Of a DNA stretch of 52,783 bases, positions 1-9,386 are shown in pieces. Below the pieces are notes generated by a model that saw only the letters and a list, made by a program, of their open reading frames with translations, did no database searches and was not told the origin of the DNA. The stretch lies in the NCBI RefSeq assembly GCF_002368075.1, contig NZ_AP018314.1, forward strand, positions 3,824,717 through 3,877,499, in the 5' to 3' direction. Each line of letters opens with the position of its first letter. Positions within the stretch are counted from its first letter, which is position 1. A program made the translations under genes and the position numbers. The stretch is from Sphaerospermopsis kisseleviana NIES-73 (GTDB lineage: Bacteria > Cyanobacteriota > Cyanobacteriia > Cyanobacteriales > Nostocaceae).

Positions 1-86
1 AGACAAAAAAATCCTCAAATCCCCACCTCAAATAAACAACCACATCCTGAAAATCCTAAAATCCTGGTTATCCTGATTCTGACAAA
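1..86. repeat. TCCTG-rich repeat, left arm beside the GxxExxY gene
   Basis: Copies of short words built on ATCCTGAAAATCCT, ATCCTGGTTATCCTGATTC and CTGACAAA run up to the 3' end of the GxxExxY gene. On the + strand the repeat reads in the TCCTG sense, opposite to the array on the other side of that gene. The same words return at 868-1120 and 1890-1945. The repeat probably extends beyond the window edge. Confidence 0.85.
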
Positions 87-482
87 TTAAACATGATATC
101 TAGGATTAAAAACCTTCCTATATTCCAACTTCACCCCACCAAAATTAATCAACAATCCCACAGGAAAATTATAAGCTACCAAATAATTTTTCGCTTGCGC
201 TAAATGGACATCTTCTAAATTAATTATCGCTTTCAACTCCACCACAACCTGATTTTCAACTATAAAATCCGCTCTGCGTGTTCCTACTTCAATTCCTTCA
301 TAATAAATTACTTGTTCTACCTCTCTTCCAAAACCTAAACCTGATTTTTGCAATTCAATTTCCATACATCTTTGATAAATCACTTCCTGAAAACCATTCC
401 CCAAAGTTCGGTGTATTTTCATTGCACACCCATTTATTATATATGTGATTTCATCTAATTTTTTATTATTGGGCGTGTTCAT
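87..482 (-). CDS. GxxExxY family protein (PD-(D/E)XK-like)
   Basis: This 131-residue protein has the usual length of the GxxExxY family (PDDEXK_3-like). The naming motif is G30-F-Q-E33-V-I-Y36. A nuclease-like core follows: D72 in the RADFIV strand, E82-x-K84 in VVELKA, and Q96/Y100 in the helix after it. All residues expected of a PD-(D/E)XK active site are therefore present. The start is the ATG at 482-480. The cellular role of the family is not established. The gene is enclosed by TCCTG-rich repeat arrays in opposite orientation on its two sides, which suggests a link between protein and repeat. No partner gene overlaps it. The family assignment is firm; any nuclease activity is inferred. 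Confidence 0.9.
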   Translation of the reverse strand: MNTPNNKKLDEITYIINGCAMKIHRTLGNGFQEVIYQRCMEIELQKSGLGFGREVEQVIYYEGIEVGTRRADFIVENQVVVELKAIINLEDVHLAQAKNYLVAYNFPVGLLINFGGVKLEYRKVFNPRYHV

Positions 483-484
483 GG

Positions 485-760
485 ATGTACAGGATTGTTA
501 TTTGTAGGTTATTGGTGGGATGTTGAAATTTTCATTGTCTGAATCAGGATGTCCAGGATTTTAGGATATACAGGATTGTTATTTATAGATTATTCATGGG
601 ATGCTGAAATTTTCATTGTCTGAATCAGGATGTCCAGGATTTTAGGATGTACAGGATTGTTATTTGTAGGTTATTGATGGGATGTTGAAATTTTCATTTT
701 CTGAATCAGGATATCCAGGATTTGAGGATTTACAGGATTGTTATTGATAAATTGTTTGTG
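485..760. repeat. Tandem 81-bp repeats, CAGGA orientation
   Basis: The word TACAGGATTGTTATT begins at 488, 569, 650 and 731, an exact 81-bp period. Each unit also carries GGGATGTTGAAATTTTCAT and CTGAATCAGGATNTCCAGGA. It is the reverse complement of the TCCTG repeats at 1-86 and 868-1120. The array starts at the 5' end of the GxxExxY gene, so it also holds that gene's leader and promoter region. The unit-to-unit identity runs through the whole period, so there are no CRISPR-like spacers. Confidence 0.9.
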
Positions 761-867
761 AATATTTGAATATTATAAAATACAGTTACACCAACAGTCA
801 ACAAATAATTTAACGGATAATTTATTATCTAACATTCTAAAATCTGTACTTATCATAGACAATAAAA

Positions 868-1120
868 CAACAACATCCTGAAAATCCTGTAATCCTGGAT
901 ATCCTGATTCTGACAAAAAAATCCTCAAATCCCAATTTCAAATAAACAACAACATCCTGAAAATTCTGTAATCCTGGACATCCTGATTCTGACAAAAAAA
1001 TCCTCAAATCCCCACTTCAAATCAACAACAACATCCTGTAAATCCTCAAAATCCCCACCTCAAATAAACAATAACATCCTGTAAATCCTCAAATCCTGGA
1101 TATCCTGATTCTGACAAAAA
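868..1120. repeat. Tandem TCCTG-rich repeats, about 79 bp
   Basis: About four imperfect units contain ATCCTGTAATCCTGGATATC, CTGATTCTGACAAAAAAATC and CTCAAATCCCCACTTCAAAT; one unit is shortened. They run in the opposite sense to the array at 485-760 and end just before the toxin-antitoxin pair. The spacer between the two arrays (about 760-867) is AT-rich and shows nothing else. Confidence 0.9.
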
Positions 1121-1174
1121 ATATAAAACGTGCTAAAATATTCACAACTAATCAACTTCATCCAATCTAAAATT

Positions 1175-1474
1175 ATGAACACATTAGAAAAATTAGAATT
1201 ACTCACAGAAAATTGTAACGACAATACAGAACTAGATAGAATTATTGGACAACTTCTAAACGTAATTTTAACCCGTCATCGCCAAAAATTAGATATCTAT
1301 AACTCAGACATACAAAAATTTGAACAAAAATATCAACTAAATTGTGAACAATTTGAGGAACAATTTAACTCAGGTCGTTTAGGTGATGAAATGGATTTTT
1401 TTGAATGGTTTGGTTTATGTGAACTCCGCAAAGACATTTTAAAAAAAATCCATAAGTTAGAACAAGCTTTATGA
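1175..1474 (+). CDS. Putative antitoxin partner of the TumE-like toxin
   Basis: A small, highly charged, helix-rich protein of about 99 residues with repeated E/Q/K-rich heptads. I recognise no named domain. An upstream GTG at 1130 would add 15 residues, but the ATG at 1175 is preferred because the GTG lies at the edge of the repeat array. Its TGA stop overlaps the ATG of the next gene in an ATGA arrangement, typical of translationally coupled antitoxin-toxin operons with the antitoxin first. The antitoxin role is inferred only from this position beside a TumE-family gene and from size. Confidence 0.6.
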   Translation: MNTLEKLELLTENCNDNTELDRIIGQLLNVILTRHRQKLDIYNSDIQKFEQKYQLNCEQFEEQFNSGRLGDEMDFFEWFGLCELRKDILKKIHKLEQAL

Positions 1475-1863
1475 AAAATATGAAAAATGCCGATGATTAT
1501 TTAGCCTGGATAAAATCTATAATTACACTGTGTCCAGAAGTTGTAAATTTTACGATTCTTAGAGAAGAAGCACAAACTGATAAAGGTTTATGGCGTTATC
1601 GTGTGATATTAAAAAATGGTAGTTTTTTAGAAATGTTTGAGTTTTTTAAAATAGAATCTGGACAAGTAGAAATAATTAAATATAGTTTTCATTGGCAAAC
1701 TGAAAATAGAGAACTAATAAAACGTTGGGATAACGCACCCCATCATCCTGAAATTGCAACCTATCCTCATCATGTACATGATGGTGCTGAAGATGTTGTT
1801 TCTCCATATTTACCTGTTGATATTGAAGAGATTTTTAAACAAGTGAGATCGCTCATTTTGTAG
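1471..1863 (+). CDS. TumE-family toxin-like protein (DUF6516)
   Basis: This 130-residue protein resembles the TumE toxin family, formerly DUF6516. Supporting segments are WRYRVILKNGSFLEMFEFF, a central beta-rich KYSFHWQ stretch, and the conserved RWDNAPHHPE...HHVHDG block, rich in histidine and aspartate and so the likely functional centre. The family is known as the toxin half of small cyanobacterial and archaeal modules; the mechanism cannot be read from sequence. The gene overlaps the upstream small gene by 4 bp. The pair sits between TCCTG-rich repeats, which reach into the bases right after the stop. An alternative start is the ATG three codons further in. Confidence 0.72.
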   Translation: MKNMKNADDYLAWIKSIITLCPEVVNFTILREEAQTDKGLWRYRVILKNGSFLEMFEFFKIESGQVEIIKYSFHWQTENRELIKRWDNAPHHPEIATYPHHVHDGAEDVVSPYLPVDIEEIFKQVRSLIL

Positions 1864-1950
1864 ATTATTGGTGGGATGTTGAAATTGACAAACTCACTAG
1901 CATCCTTAAATCCTGGACATCCTGATTCAGACAAAAAAATCCTCAAAATC
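1864..1950. repeat. TCCTG-rich repeat remnant
   Basis: The stretch carries a piece in each orientation: ATTATTGGTGGGATGTTGAA from the 81-bp unit, then AATCCTGGACATCCTGATTC and AGACAAAAAAATCCTCAAAA in the opposite sense. It closes the repeat zone around the toxin-antitoxin pair and ends at the 3' end of the reverse-strand SDR gene. Confidence 0.8.
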
Positions 1951-1956
1951 CCCTAT

Positions 1957-2823
1957 TTACAACCTCTCTAATTCTTCCCTCACAGATAATGGTTGATATC
2001 CCAAACTAAACGCTTTTTCACTATCTAAAGAAACATCCTTTGGCCTTGGTGCTGCCATTTTTACATCATCTTGCAAACATGATTTTAATTTATCGCTGGG
2101 AAGTTGTATTACTTCAACTAAAATTTTACCAAAATCATAACGGGAAATTCTTTCTTTACCACCTAAATGAATTATCCCGTTAACTTTTTCTAATGCTAAT
2201 AATAAACCTTTTGTGGCTGTGTTTGCACTTACTGGGGTGCGAAATTCATCTCTAAATAAACTCAGTTCTTTCCCGTCTTTCAATGTTTGTATAAAACCCT
2301 GAATAAAACTTTTCGCTGTGGGTGTTTCCTTGCCAAACATTAACGGCATTCTACAAATTGCTGCTGGGGGATATACTTGTAATATTCCTGCTTCTGCTTG
2401 CGCTTTTTGTTCACCATAAATATTCACAGGTGACACTGCATCTGTTTCTTTATAGGGAGGTTGTAAACCATCAAAAACTAAGTCGGTAGATGTAAAAGCT
2501 AAAGGTAAATTATGATCTGCACAAAGTCCGGCAATGTTACAAGATGCGGTAACATTAATAGTATAAGATGACTGGGGATGCAGTTGACAATAATTTGGTT
2601 GAGATTGTGCCGCAGTATGAATTACTGCATCTGGTTTTATCTGATGGAATATTTCTTTTAATTTCTGAAAGTCTGTTAAATCAACTTGCAATATTTTTAC
2701 ATCTGGTATTTCTAAAAAATGGGTAGCATAAGTACCATAAATTTCCCATTTCTCTGTCTTTGCTGCTTGGCAAAGATGCCACCCTAAAAAACCACTTGCA
2801 CCTGTAATTAGGAGTTTTTTCAT
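1957..2823 (-). CDS. RmlD-like SDR family oxidoreductase / epimerase
   Basis: This 288-residue extended SDR belongs to the RmlD substrate-binding group (dTDP-4-dehydrorhamnose reductase-like). The N-terminal Rossmann motif is TGASGFLG at residues 7-14. VIHTAAQSQP follows the fourth strand, the catalytic region has STD, and YGEQK gives the Tyr-x-x-x-Lys pair. The C-terminal half (FRTPVSANT..., IIHLGGKERISRYDFG) matches the substrate domain of RmlD and MAT2B-like proteins. The substrate is not certain, and no other rhamnose genes are nearby. The start is the ATG at 2823-2821, with the protein complete. Confidence 0.85.
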   Translation of the reverse strand: MKKLLITGASGFLGWHLCQAAKTEKWEIYGTYATHFLEIPDVKILQVDLTDFQKLKEIFHQIKPDAVIHTAAQSQPNYCQLHPQSSYTINVTASCNIAGLCADHNLPLAFTSTDLVFDGLQPPYKETDAVSPVNIYGEQKAQAEAGILQVYPPAAICRMPLMFGKETPTAKSFIQGFIQTLKDGKELSLFRDEFRTPVSANTATKGLLLALEKVNGIIHLGGKERISRYDFGKILVEVIQLPSDKLKSCLQDDVKMAAPRPKDVSLDSEKAFSLGYQPLSVREELERL

Positions 2824-2853
2824 TCTCTATTCCACTCCTGACTCCTGACTCCT

Positions 2854-2926
2854 GTACAGGTGAAGCATTCGGATGATAAATTCTCGATTTTTTCCCAATA
2901 TTTTTGTCCGAATGCTTCGCCCCTAC
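2854..2926. repeat. Palindromic repeat, GAAGCATTCGG family
   Basis: AGGTGAAGCATTCGG near 2858 pairs with CCGAATGCTTCGCCCCT near 2908-2925, enclosing an AT-rich loop. Two ACTCCTG heptamers precede it. Related copies are at 24752, 39328, 43477 and 45489. Confidence 0.85.
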
Positions 2927-2941
2927 TTACTCCTAACTTCT

Positions 2942-3685
2942 TCATTTTAATAATTCCTGAAATTCCTTTTTATCCCTGATTTTATCAAAATCTGTGTCAG
3001 TTTGGGCTAATTTTTGGTATTTTTCAGGTTGCATTTGCATAGCTTTTACTAGGTACTCAATTGCTAGGTCTGGTTTATTTTGTAAGGCATAATTACAAGC
3101 TTTATTGTAATATGCTTGATGGGAATTTGGGTTGATCCTGATAGCTTCATTGTAAGATGCCAAGCCTTCTTTGTACCTGCGTAATTTTGTTAGTGCAATT
3201 CCTCTGTTGATCCAAGCTTCAAATTTATCTGGTTCAATAACTATAGCTTCATCGTAGGATTTTACTGCTTCCTCGTAACGCCGTAAAGCTGATAACGCAT
3301 TTCCTCGATTATACCAAGCTTCATTTTTATTCGGACGAATGGCGATCGCTTTATCATAGGATTCTAAAGCTTCTTCATACCGATGTAAAGCTATCAGGGC
3401 ATTACCTCGATTTACCCATGTTTCTACGCTGTCTTTTTTAATTTCAATCGCTTGATTATAGAATGTCAGAGCTTCTTTATAGCGACTGGTATCTAAAAAA
3501 TTATTGCCTTGAATGAATAATTTTTCCGCTTTTTGACTATCTTGTACTTCTGCTATGAGTTGAGCAACATTGTTTTCTTGTACAACTTGCTTGGTATATT
3601 CTGTTGATGATATTGCCAAATCACCACAACCAACAGTCAAAAAACTCATGAATCCACAGGCAATAAAGTATCGCCTTAAAATCAT
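2942..3685 (-). CDS. Secreted TPR-repeat protein
   Basis: About 247 residues from the ATG at 3685-3683. This start is preferred because it places a signal peptide (MILRRYFIACGFMSFLTVGC) at the N terminus; a longer frame upstream looks untranslated. The TVGC could be a weak lipobox. Five consecutive 34-residue tetratricopeptide repeats follow (for example YEEALESYDKAIAIRPN), then a cap ending in DTDFDKIRDKKEFQELL. The same type of cap ends the large TPR protein at 41147-43324. TPR domains bind partner proteins; the partner is unknown. It is likely periplasmic or membrane anchored. Confidence 0.8.
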   Translation of the reverse strand: MILRRYFIACGFMSFLTVGCGDLAISSTEYTKQVVQENNVAQLIAEVQDSQKAEKLFIQGNNFLDTSRYKEALTFYNQAIEIKKDSVETWVNRGNALIALHRYEEALESYDKAIAIRPNKNEAWYNRGNALSALRRYEEAVKSYDEAIVIEPDKFEAWINRGIALTKLRRYKEGLASYNEAIRINPNSHQAYYNKACNYALQNKPDLAIEYLVKAMQMQPEKYQKLAQTDTDFDKIRDKKEFQELLK

Positions 3686-5134
<1,449 letters not shown>

Positions 5135-5179
5135 CAAATTCTTGTTTCCGTTTCCATAAAAAATAAATTTTCAAAGCAA

Positions 5180-5225
5180 AAGTCAGGAGTTAAAAGTTAG
5201 CGAAAGTGATACTTACTCCTGACTT
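5180..5225. repeat. Inverted repeat downstream of por
   Basis: AAGTCAGGAGT (5180-5190) and ACTCCTGACTT (5215-5225) form an 11-bp stem with a 24-base loop. No T-tract follows, so intrinsic termination is uncertain. The arms are the same GTCAGGA heptamer words found in tandem elsewhere in the window. Confidence 0.55.
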
Positions 5226-5279
5226 GTTGATAAAGTAGGTTATAAGGGAGAGGTGACAGGTGACAGTAATTAATTTACC

Positions 5280-5330
5280 AATCTAAAATCTAAAATCTAA
5301 AATCTAAAATCTAAAATCTAAAATCTAAAA
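5280..5330. repeat. Heptamer array (AATCTAA)n
   Basis: Seven consecutive copies of a 7-base word (ATCTAAA) end at the start codon of the pentapeptide gene. This is the STRR type of repeat known from heterocystous cyanobacteria. It occupies the position where a Shine-Dalgarno sequence would be. Confidence 0.95.
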
Positions 5331-6680
5331 ATGACTCTTGAATCTAATTCTTATCATCCACCACAGTCAGAACCTATTCCAGAACACAATTTAGAACGCG
5401 ATGATTTTGATATTGCTAGTGAAAATGAACTCACGGCAGAAGGTTTAGCTGCACAACAAGCTTTAGCAGCTATTTCTTCTTTACAATCTCCCCAAAATAC
5501 CAATGCCCTCAAAAGGGCAATATCTGGTTTTAGAGAACGTTATCACAGTCAGGTTGTTGTTAAACCTAGAGCTTTGATTTTTACTTTATTAGCGATCGCC
5601 CTAACTTTTATTGGTATTGCTATTAATAACTCATTCCTGGGTATTTTGGGAACTTTCGCAACTTTGGTTTTATCCATAGCTATGTTATTTCCTTGGTTGC
5701 AAGATGTCATCAAAGAATGGTTTTCTCCAGAAGATAGAACATTATTATTAGCCTTTATTGGTTTATTGGTAGGTATTATTGGCTTCTTGAAATTTAGCGG
5801 CTTAGGTTATCATCTCTTACGTTGGGGCAAAAAAATTAACTGGGAAGCTTCAGGAACTTTAGCCGAATGGTTTGGTGCTTTAGGACAAATTCTTATAGCT
5901 ATTATTGCCGTTTATGTAGCTTGGCGACAATATGTAATTTCTAAAGATTTAACTATTCAACAAAACCTGCTTACAGTTCAACAAAATATTATTACTCAAC
6001 AACAAACGATAGATTCTTATTTTCAAGGAATTTCTGATTTAGTATTAGATGAAGAAGGATTATTAGAAGACTGGCCACAAGAAAGAGCTATAGCAGAAGG
6101 ACGCACAGCCGCAATTTTTAGTAGTGTAGATGGCAATGGAAAAGCCAAAATTCTTCGCTTTCTTTCCCGTTCCAAACTGTTAACACCATTAAAACGCGAT
6201 CGCCGTTTAGGTAGAGCCATTCTCGATGGTAGCGGTGGCTACGCCGAAGACAGAATAGAAGGTGTACGGGTAATAGATTTAGGGGTAATGTTAGCCGGTG
6301 CAGACCTTTCTTACACTGATTTACGGTGGACTGATTTGAGTGAAGCAAATCTAGTGCGTGCTAACCTCAGCGGTTGTGATTTAGTCAAAGCCAACCTTGC
6401 CCGCACGATTTTATATGAAGCTAATTTGAGTAATGCCGATTTAAACAGTGTCCGGTTATTTTATGGTTCATTAGAAAAAGCCTCACCCCGCAGTCGCACC
6501 CACCCACCCGACTATGAAACCGGAGAATACACCGGTGCAGTAGTAGAAAATGCCGATTTTAGCAACGTACAAAGAATGTCAGAACCCGTGCGTCGTTATT
6601 GCTGTGCTTGGTGCGGTGAAAAAAGCAGAAAAACCATTCCCGGTGGTTGTGAAGGTATTTCCAACAAGTTGGGAAAATAA
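5331..6680 (+). CDS. Membrane protein with pentapeptide repeats
   Basis: This 449-residue protein starts with an acidic, soluble N-terminus (about 1-75). Hydrophobic segments lie at about 80-100, 104-124, 138-160 and 183-199, followed by a Gln-rich, probably coiled stretch (205-228). Pentapeptide repeats of the A(D/N)LxxxxL type fill about 320-375 (ADLSYTDLRWTDLSEANL...). The C-terminal tail holds four cysteines (YCCAWCGEK...GGCEG) that could bind metal. Pentapeptide repeats fold as a right-handed beta helix; function in cyanobacteria is mostly unknown. The ATG directly follows the heptamer array, so there is no ordinary ribosome binding site. Confidence 0.85.
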   Translation: MTLESNSYHPPQSEPIPEHNLERDDFDIASENELTAEGLAAQQALAAISSLQSPQNTNALKRAISGFRERYHSQVVVKPRALIFTLLAIALTFIGIAINNSFLGILGTFATLVLSIAMLFPWLQDVIKEWFSPEDRTLLLAFIGLLVGIIGFLKFSGLGYHLLRWGKKINWEASGTLAEWFGALGQILIAIIAVYVAWRQYVISKDLTIQQNLLTVQQNIITQQQTIDSYFQGISDLVLDEEGLLEDWPQERAIAEGRTAAIFSSVDGNGKAKILRFLSRSKLLTPLKRDRRLGRAILDGSGGYAEDRIEGVRVIDLGVMLAGADLSYTDLRWTDLSEANLVRANLSGCDLVKANLARTILYEANLSNADLNSVRLFYGSLEKASPRSRTHPPDYETGEYTGAVVENADFSNVQRMSEPVRRYCCAWCGEKSRKTIPGGCEGISNKLGK

Positions 6681-6724
6681 TTGATAATTGACAATTGATA
6701 ATTGTTTCGTTCAAGGTTTAAAAT

Positions 6725-6746
6725 ATCCCCTTTAAAGGGGAAAAAA
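6725..6746. terminator. Perfect palindrome between convergent genes
   Basis: CCCCTTTAAAGGGG is a perfect 14-bp palindrome between convergent genes, followed on the + strand by A-rich rather than T-rich sequence. On the - strand it is followed by ATATTTT. It may act as a weak terminator for the reverse gene. The adjoining TTGATAATTGACAATTGATA is a simple repeat. Confidence 0.3.
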
Positions 6747-6818
6747 GAAAAAAATTCCGCTTTTTCAATCTTCGCGCTCCAAGGGATAGGTAATTATTAA
6801 TTGTCCATGATTGAAGTT

Positions 6819-7217
6819 TTACTGCTGTTTAAAGATTTCATCCACAGGAATTTTATAACCATTTGCAAACCTATTAGTCATATTTGCAGCACCAACAATA
6901 GCCATCAATTCCCCAAACATTGTATCAGTCATACCCTTATTTTTTGCGGCTGCGGTGTGTGAGGCAATGCAATATTCACAGTTATTAGTCACACTCACAG
7001 CAATGTAAATTAATTCTCTCATCAGTGGATCAATTTCCCCAGAACCCGCCATAATTTCCTTGAGACTTTCCCAAGTACGGCGTAAAGTTGGAGGATGATT
7101 AGCTAAAGCTTTCCAGAAATTGTTGATATATTCAGTTTGTCTGGTAGCGCGGATATCGTCGTAAACTGCGCGTACTTCTGGGTTAGCGTCTTCGTATTCG
7201 ATTAAGTTAGTCATCAT
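6819..7217 (-). CDS. Carboxymuconolactone decarboxylase / AhpD-like protein
   Basis: About 132 residues from the ATG at 7217 (a second ATG follows directly at 7214). The fold family is CMD/AhpD. The redox motif is NCEYCIASH, a CxxC followed by His three residues later, as in AhpD-type peroxidase partners. The segment IDPLMRELIYIAVS just before it is also typical. The family reduces peroxides or peroxiredoxins through the CxxC pair; the exact substrate is not shown. The longer upstream start (7241) adds an atypical MTKLITKI. It is divergently arranged with the MDR gene, about 120 bp apart. Confidence 0.85.
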   Translation of the reverse strand: MMTNLIEYEDANPEVRAVYDDIRATRQTEYINNFWKALANHPPTLRRTWESLKEIMAGSGEIDPLMRELIYIAVSVTNNCEYCIASHTAAAKNKGMTDTMFGELMAIVGAANMTNRFANGYKIPVDEIFKQQ

Positions 7218-7339
7218 AATTTTTGTGATCAGTTTTGTCAATATTCAGACAATAAAGATAATAAATTGATTCTGATAAAGTAATTGTAATATAAACCAAA
7301 GAAAAACAAGTTTTTAACCCAAACCAGGATATCAAAAAC

Positions 7340-8287
7340 ATGAACAACAAAATTCGCGCTGTCGTTGTTGATCCTAACGTACCAGGACGTTTAGCATTAA
7401 AGGAAGTTGCAGCACCCACACCCGCAACCAACGAAGCCATAATTAAAGTTGCCTCAATTTCACTCAATCGCGGCGAACTCAGACGCGCTTCTACTGCTCA
7501 AGCAGGTTGGCGGCCTGGTTGGGATCTCGCCGGTACTGTAGAAACACCCGCCGCAGACGGTTCAGGACTACCACAAGGAGCGCGTGTAGTGGGTTTTCTC
7601 CCGTCTGGTGCTTGGGGTGAAATAGTTGCAGTACCTACCCACTCTCTCGCAGAACTACCCCGCTTTGTATCATTCGCTCAAGCTGCCACATTACCCATAG
7701 CAGGTTTAACAGCCTATCATATCATGAAAAAAGGCGGTTTTCTCCTCAATCAACCTGTGTTAATTACGGGGGCTTCTGGTGGTGTCGGTAACTTTGCTAT
7801 TCAATTAGCACGGTTAAGCGGTGCAAAGGTTACAGCCCATCTACGTACTTCTAAGTATGAACCTATCGTCAAAGAAGCAGGAGCGCATCACATTGTCATT
7901 GGTGAAGATATATCCCCTGCTCAACAATATGGACCATATCATTTAATAATAGATTCTGTAGGCGGTGATGTTCTCGGTAAAGCGTTAGGTTTCTTAGGTA
8001 CAAATGGTCAAGCAGTAGTATTTGGAACTACTGCCGGAAGAGAAGTAACTTTTAATGCTGGCAATCTTTATGCCCTTGGTGGTGCGAGTATTTACGGTTT
8101 AATAGTCTTCCATGAACTCCAACAAGAATCCGCATCTGTGGGGTTAAAATGGTTAGTGGAATTAGTAGAATCAGGACAATTACGCCCTCATATTGACATA
8201 GAAGCCCCTTGGACAGAAATTGCTGATGTAGCTCAAAAACTGGTAGATAGACGTTTTCCAGGCAAAGCTGTTTTACACATTTCCTAA
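7340..8287 (+). CDS. Zinc-binding-dehydrogenase superfamily protein, quinone oxidoreductase-like
   Basis: This 315-residue medium-chain dehydrogenase/reductase has an N-terminal GroES-like domain (about 1-125), then a Rossmann domain with ITGASGGVGNFAIQLAR (about 142-158). A conserved LPIAGLTAYH lies between them. The structural zinc cysteines of classical alcohol dehydrogenases are absent, so it is closer to the NADPH:quinone oxidoreductase (QOR) branch. The protein ends normally (FPGKAVLHIS). It probably uses NADPH on a quinone or enone substrate; which one cannot be told. The start is the ATG at 7340. It is convergent with nadC. Confidence 0.85.
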   Translation: MNNKIRAVVVDPNVPGRLALKEVAAPTPATNEAIIKVASISLNRGELRRASTAQAGWRPGWDLAGTVETPAADGSGLPQGARVVGFLPSGAWGEIVAVPTHSLAELPRFVSFAQAATLPIAGLTAYHIMKKGGFLLNQPVLITGASGGVGNFAIQLARLSGAKVTAHLRTSKYEPIVKEAGAHHIVIGEDISPAQQYGPYHLIIDSVGGDVLGKALGFLGTNGQAVVFGTTAGREVTFNAGNLYALGGASIYGLIVFHELQQESASVGLKWLVELVESGQLRPHIDIEAPWTEIADVAQKLVDRRFPGKAVLHIS

Positions 8288-8316
8288 CTAATAAAAATAC
8301 TTAACTCGTTAACTCG

Positions 8317-8362
8317 TTCCCAGTCTCTGACTGGGAATGCCATCACAGAGGCTTTGCCTCTG
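8317..8362. terminator. Double hairpin between convergent genes
   Basis: TTCCCAG (8317-8323) pairs with CTGGGAA (8331-8337), and CAGAGGC (8346-8352) pairs with GCCTCTG (8356-8362). The block is a palindromic repeat of a type common in cyanobacterial spacers and lies between convergent genes. Termination is plausible but no T-tract supports it. Confidence 0.45.
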
Positions 8363-8374
8363 CTGCTACATTGC

Positions 8375-9241
8375 TTAAATCATTTTCATACTTAAATCCA
8401 ACCACCTTGATTGAGTAATTGGCGCACTACTAGAAATATAATCAACACCAGTTTGTGCTACTGCGCGAATAGTTTCTAAACTTACATTTCCCGATGCTTC
8501 AATTTTCACTCGGCTATCCTGTTCACGAATTAACTGCACAGCCTCAGTCATCATTGTTAAAGGCATATTATCCAACATAATAATATCGGCTTGATACTTT
8601 AATGCTTCTTGCACCTGTTCTAAACTTTCTGTTTCCACTTCAATAGTGAGAGGATAAGGCATTTGGGAACGAATACGGGTAATAGCTTCTCTAATACCCC
8701 CAACTGCCGCAATATGATTATCCTTAATCATCACTGCATCATCTAACCCCATGCGGTGATTAATCGCACCCCCAACAGCAGATGCGTACTTTTCCAAGAT
8801 TCTCAAACCTGGTGTAGTTTTGCGCGTATCCACAAACATTGCAGGTAAATCTGCTATTTTCTCCACATATATATTAGTTAACGTTGCAATTCCACTTAAC
8901 CGCATCGCCAAATTTAGCGCCACCCGTTCGCCCATCAACAACGCATCTAATGAACCCTGAATTTCCGCTACCACGTCTCCTGCTTCACACTTTGCACCCT
9001 CAGAGTTTACAGCTACAAACCTGACTTGATGATTTAATAACTGAAACACCCTAGCTGCTATCGGTAAACCTGCGATTATTCCTGGTGCTTTTGCTACCCA
9101 CTTCCCTTGTCTGATAGTTGAATTTTGGGATAAAAGAGATTGAGTAGTGCGATCGCCCCTACCAATATCCTCCATTAACCAACTTTGCAACAATTGATCC
9201 AGTACCAAAAACGGTGGTAGTACAGCCACAGAACTCTTCAT
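8375..9241 (-). CDS. nadC: Nicotinate-nucleotide diphosphorylase (quinolinate phosphoribosyltransferase)
   Basis: This 288-residue enzyme converts quinolinate and PRPP to nicotinate mononucleotide in de novo NAD synthesis. Conserved blocks are EDIGRGDRTTQ near the N terminus, ERVALNLAMRLSGIATLT, DTRKTTPGLRILEKYAVxxGG(I)NHRMGLDDAVMIKDNH (seen here as ASAVGGAINHR), IEVETESLEQ, IMLDNM and IEASGNV. The start is the ATG at 9241-9239, because AAGGTGAG lies eight bases upstream; a GTG at 9253 would add four residues. Length is normal. Sequence upstream contains a HIP1 site and no obvious promoter. Confidence 0.96.
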   Translation of the reverse strand: MKSSVAVLPPFLVLDQLLQSWLMEDIGRGDRTTQSLLSQNSTIRQGKWVAKAPGIIAGLPIAARVFQLLNHQVRFVAVNSEGAKCEAGDVVAEIQGSLDALLMGERVALNLAMRLSGIATLTNIYVEKIADLPAMFVDTRKTTPGLRILEKYASAVGGAINHRMGLDDAVMIKDNHIAAVGGIREAITRIRSQMPYPLTIEVETESLEQVQEALKYQADIIMLDNMPLTMMTEAVQLIREQDSRVKIEASGNVSLETIRAVAQTGVDYISSSAPITQSRWLDLSMKMI

Positions 9242-9386
9242 CTGAATTCTCACCTTTGGAATTTAGTCAAGTATATATGTAATCAACCCTATCAACAATT
9301 GTTTCATGTCCTGCGATCGCCCACAGAAATTCCCGACTCAGAAATAAACAAACTCAGCAATATCTTTCATCCTGTCAAACCTACTC

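Noticed and set aside
485-1120. Possible CRISPR array in the repeat arrays
   Set aside because: The whole 79-81 bp period is repeated, with no short conserved repeat separated by unique spacers, and no cas genes are in the window.
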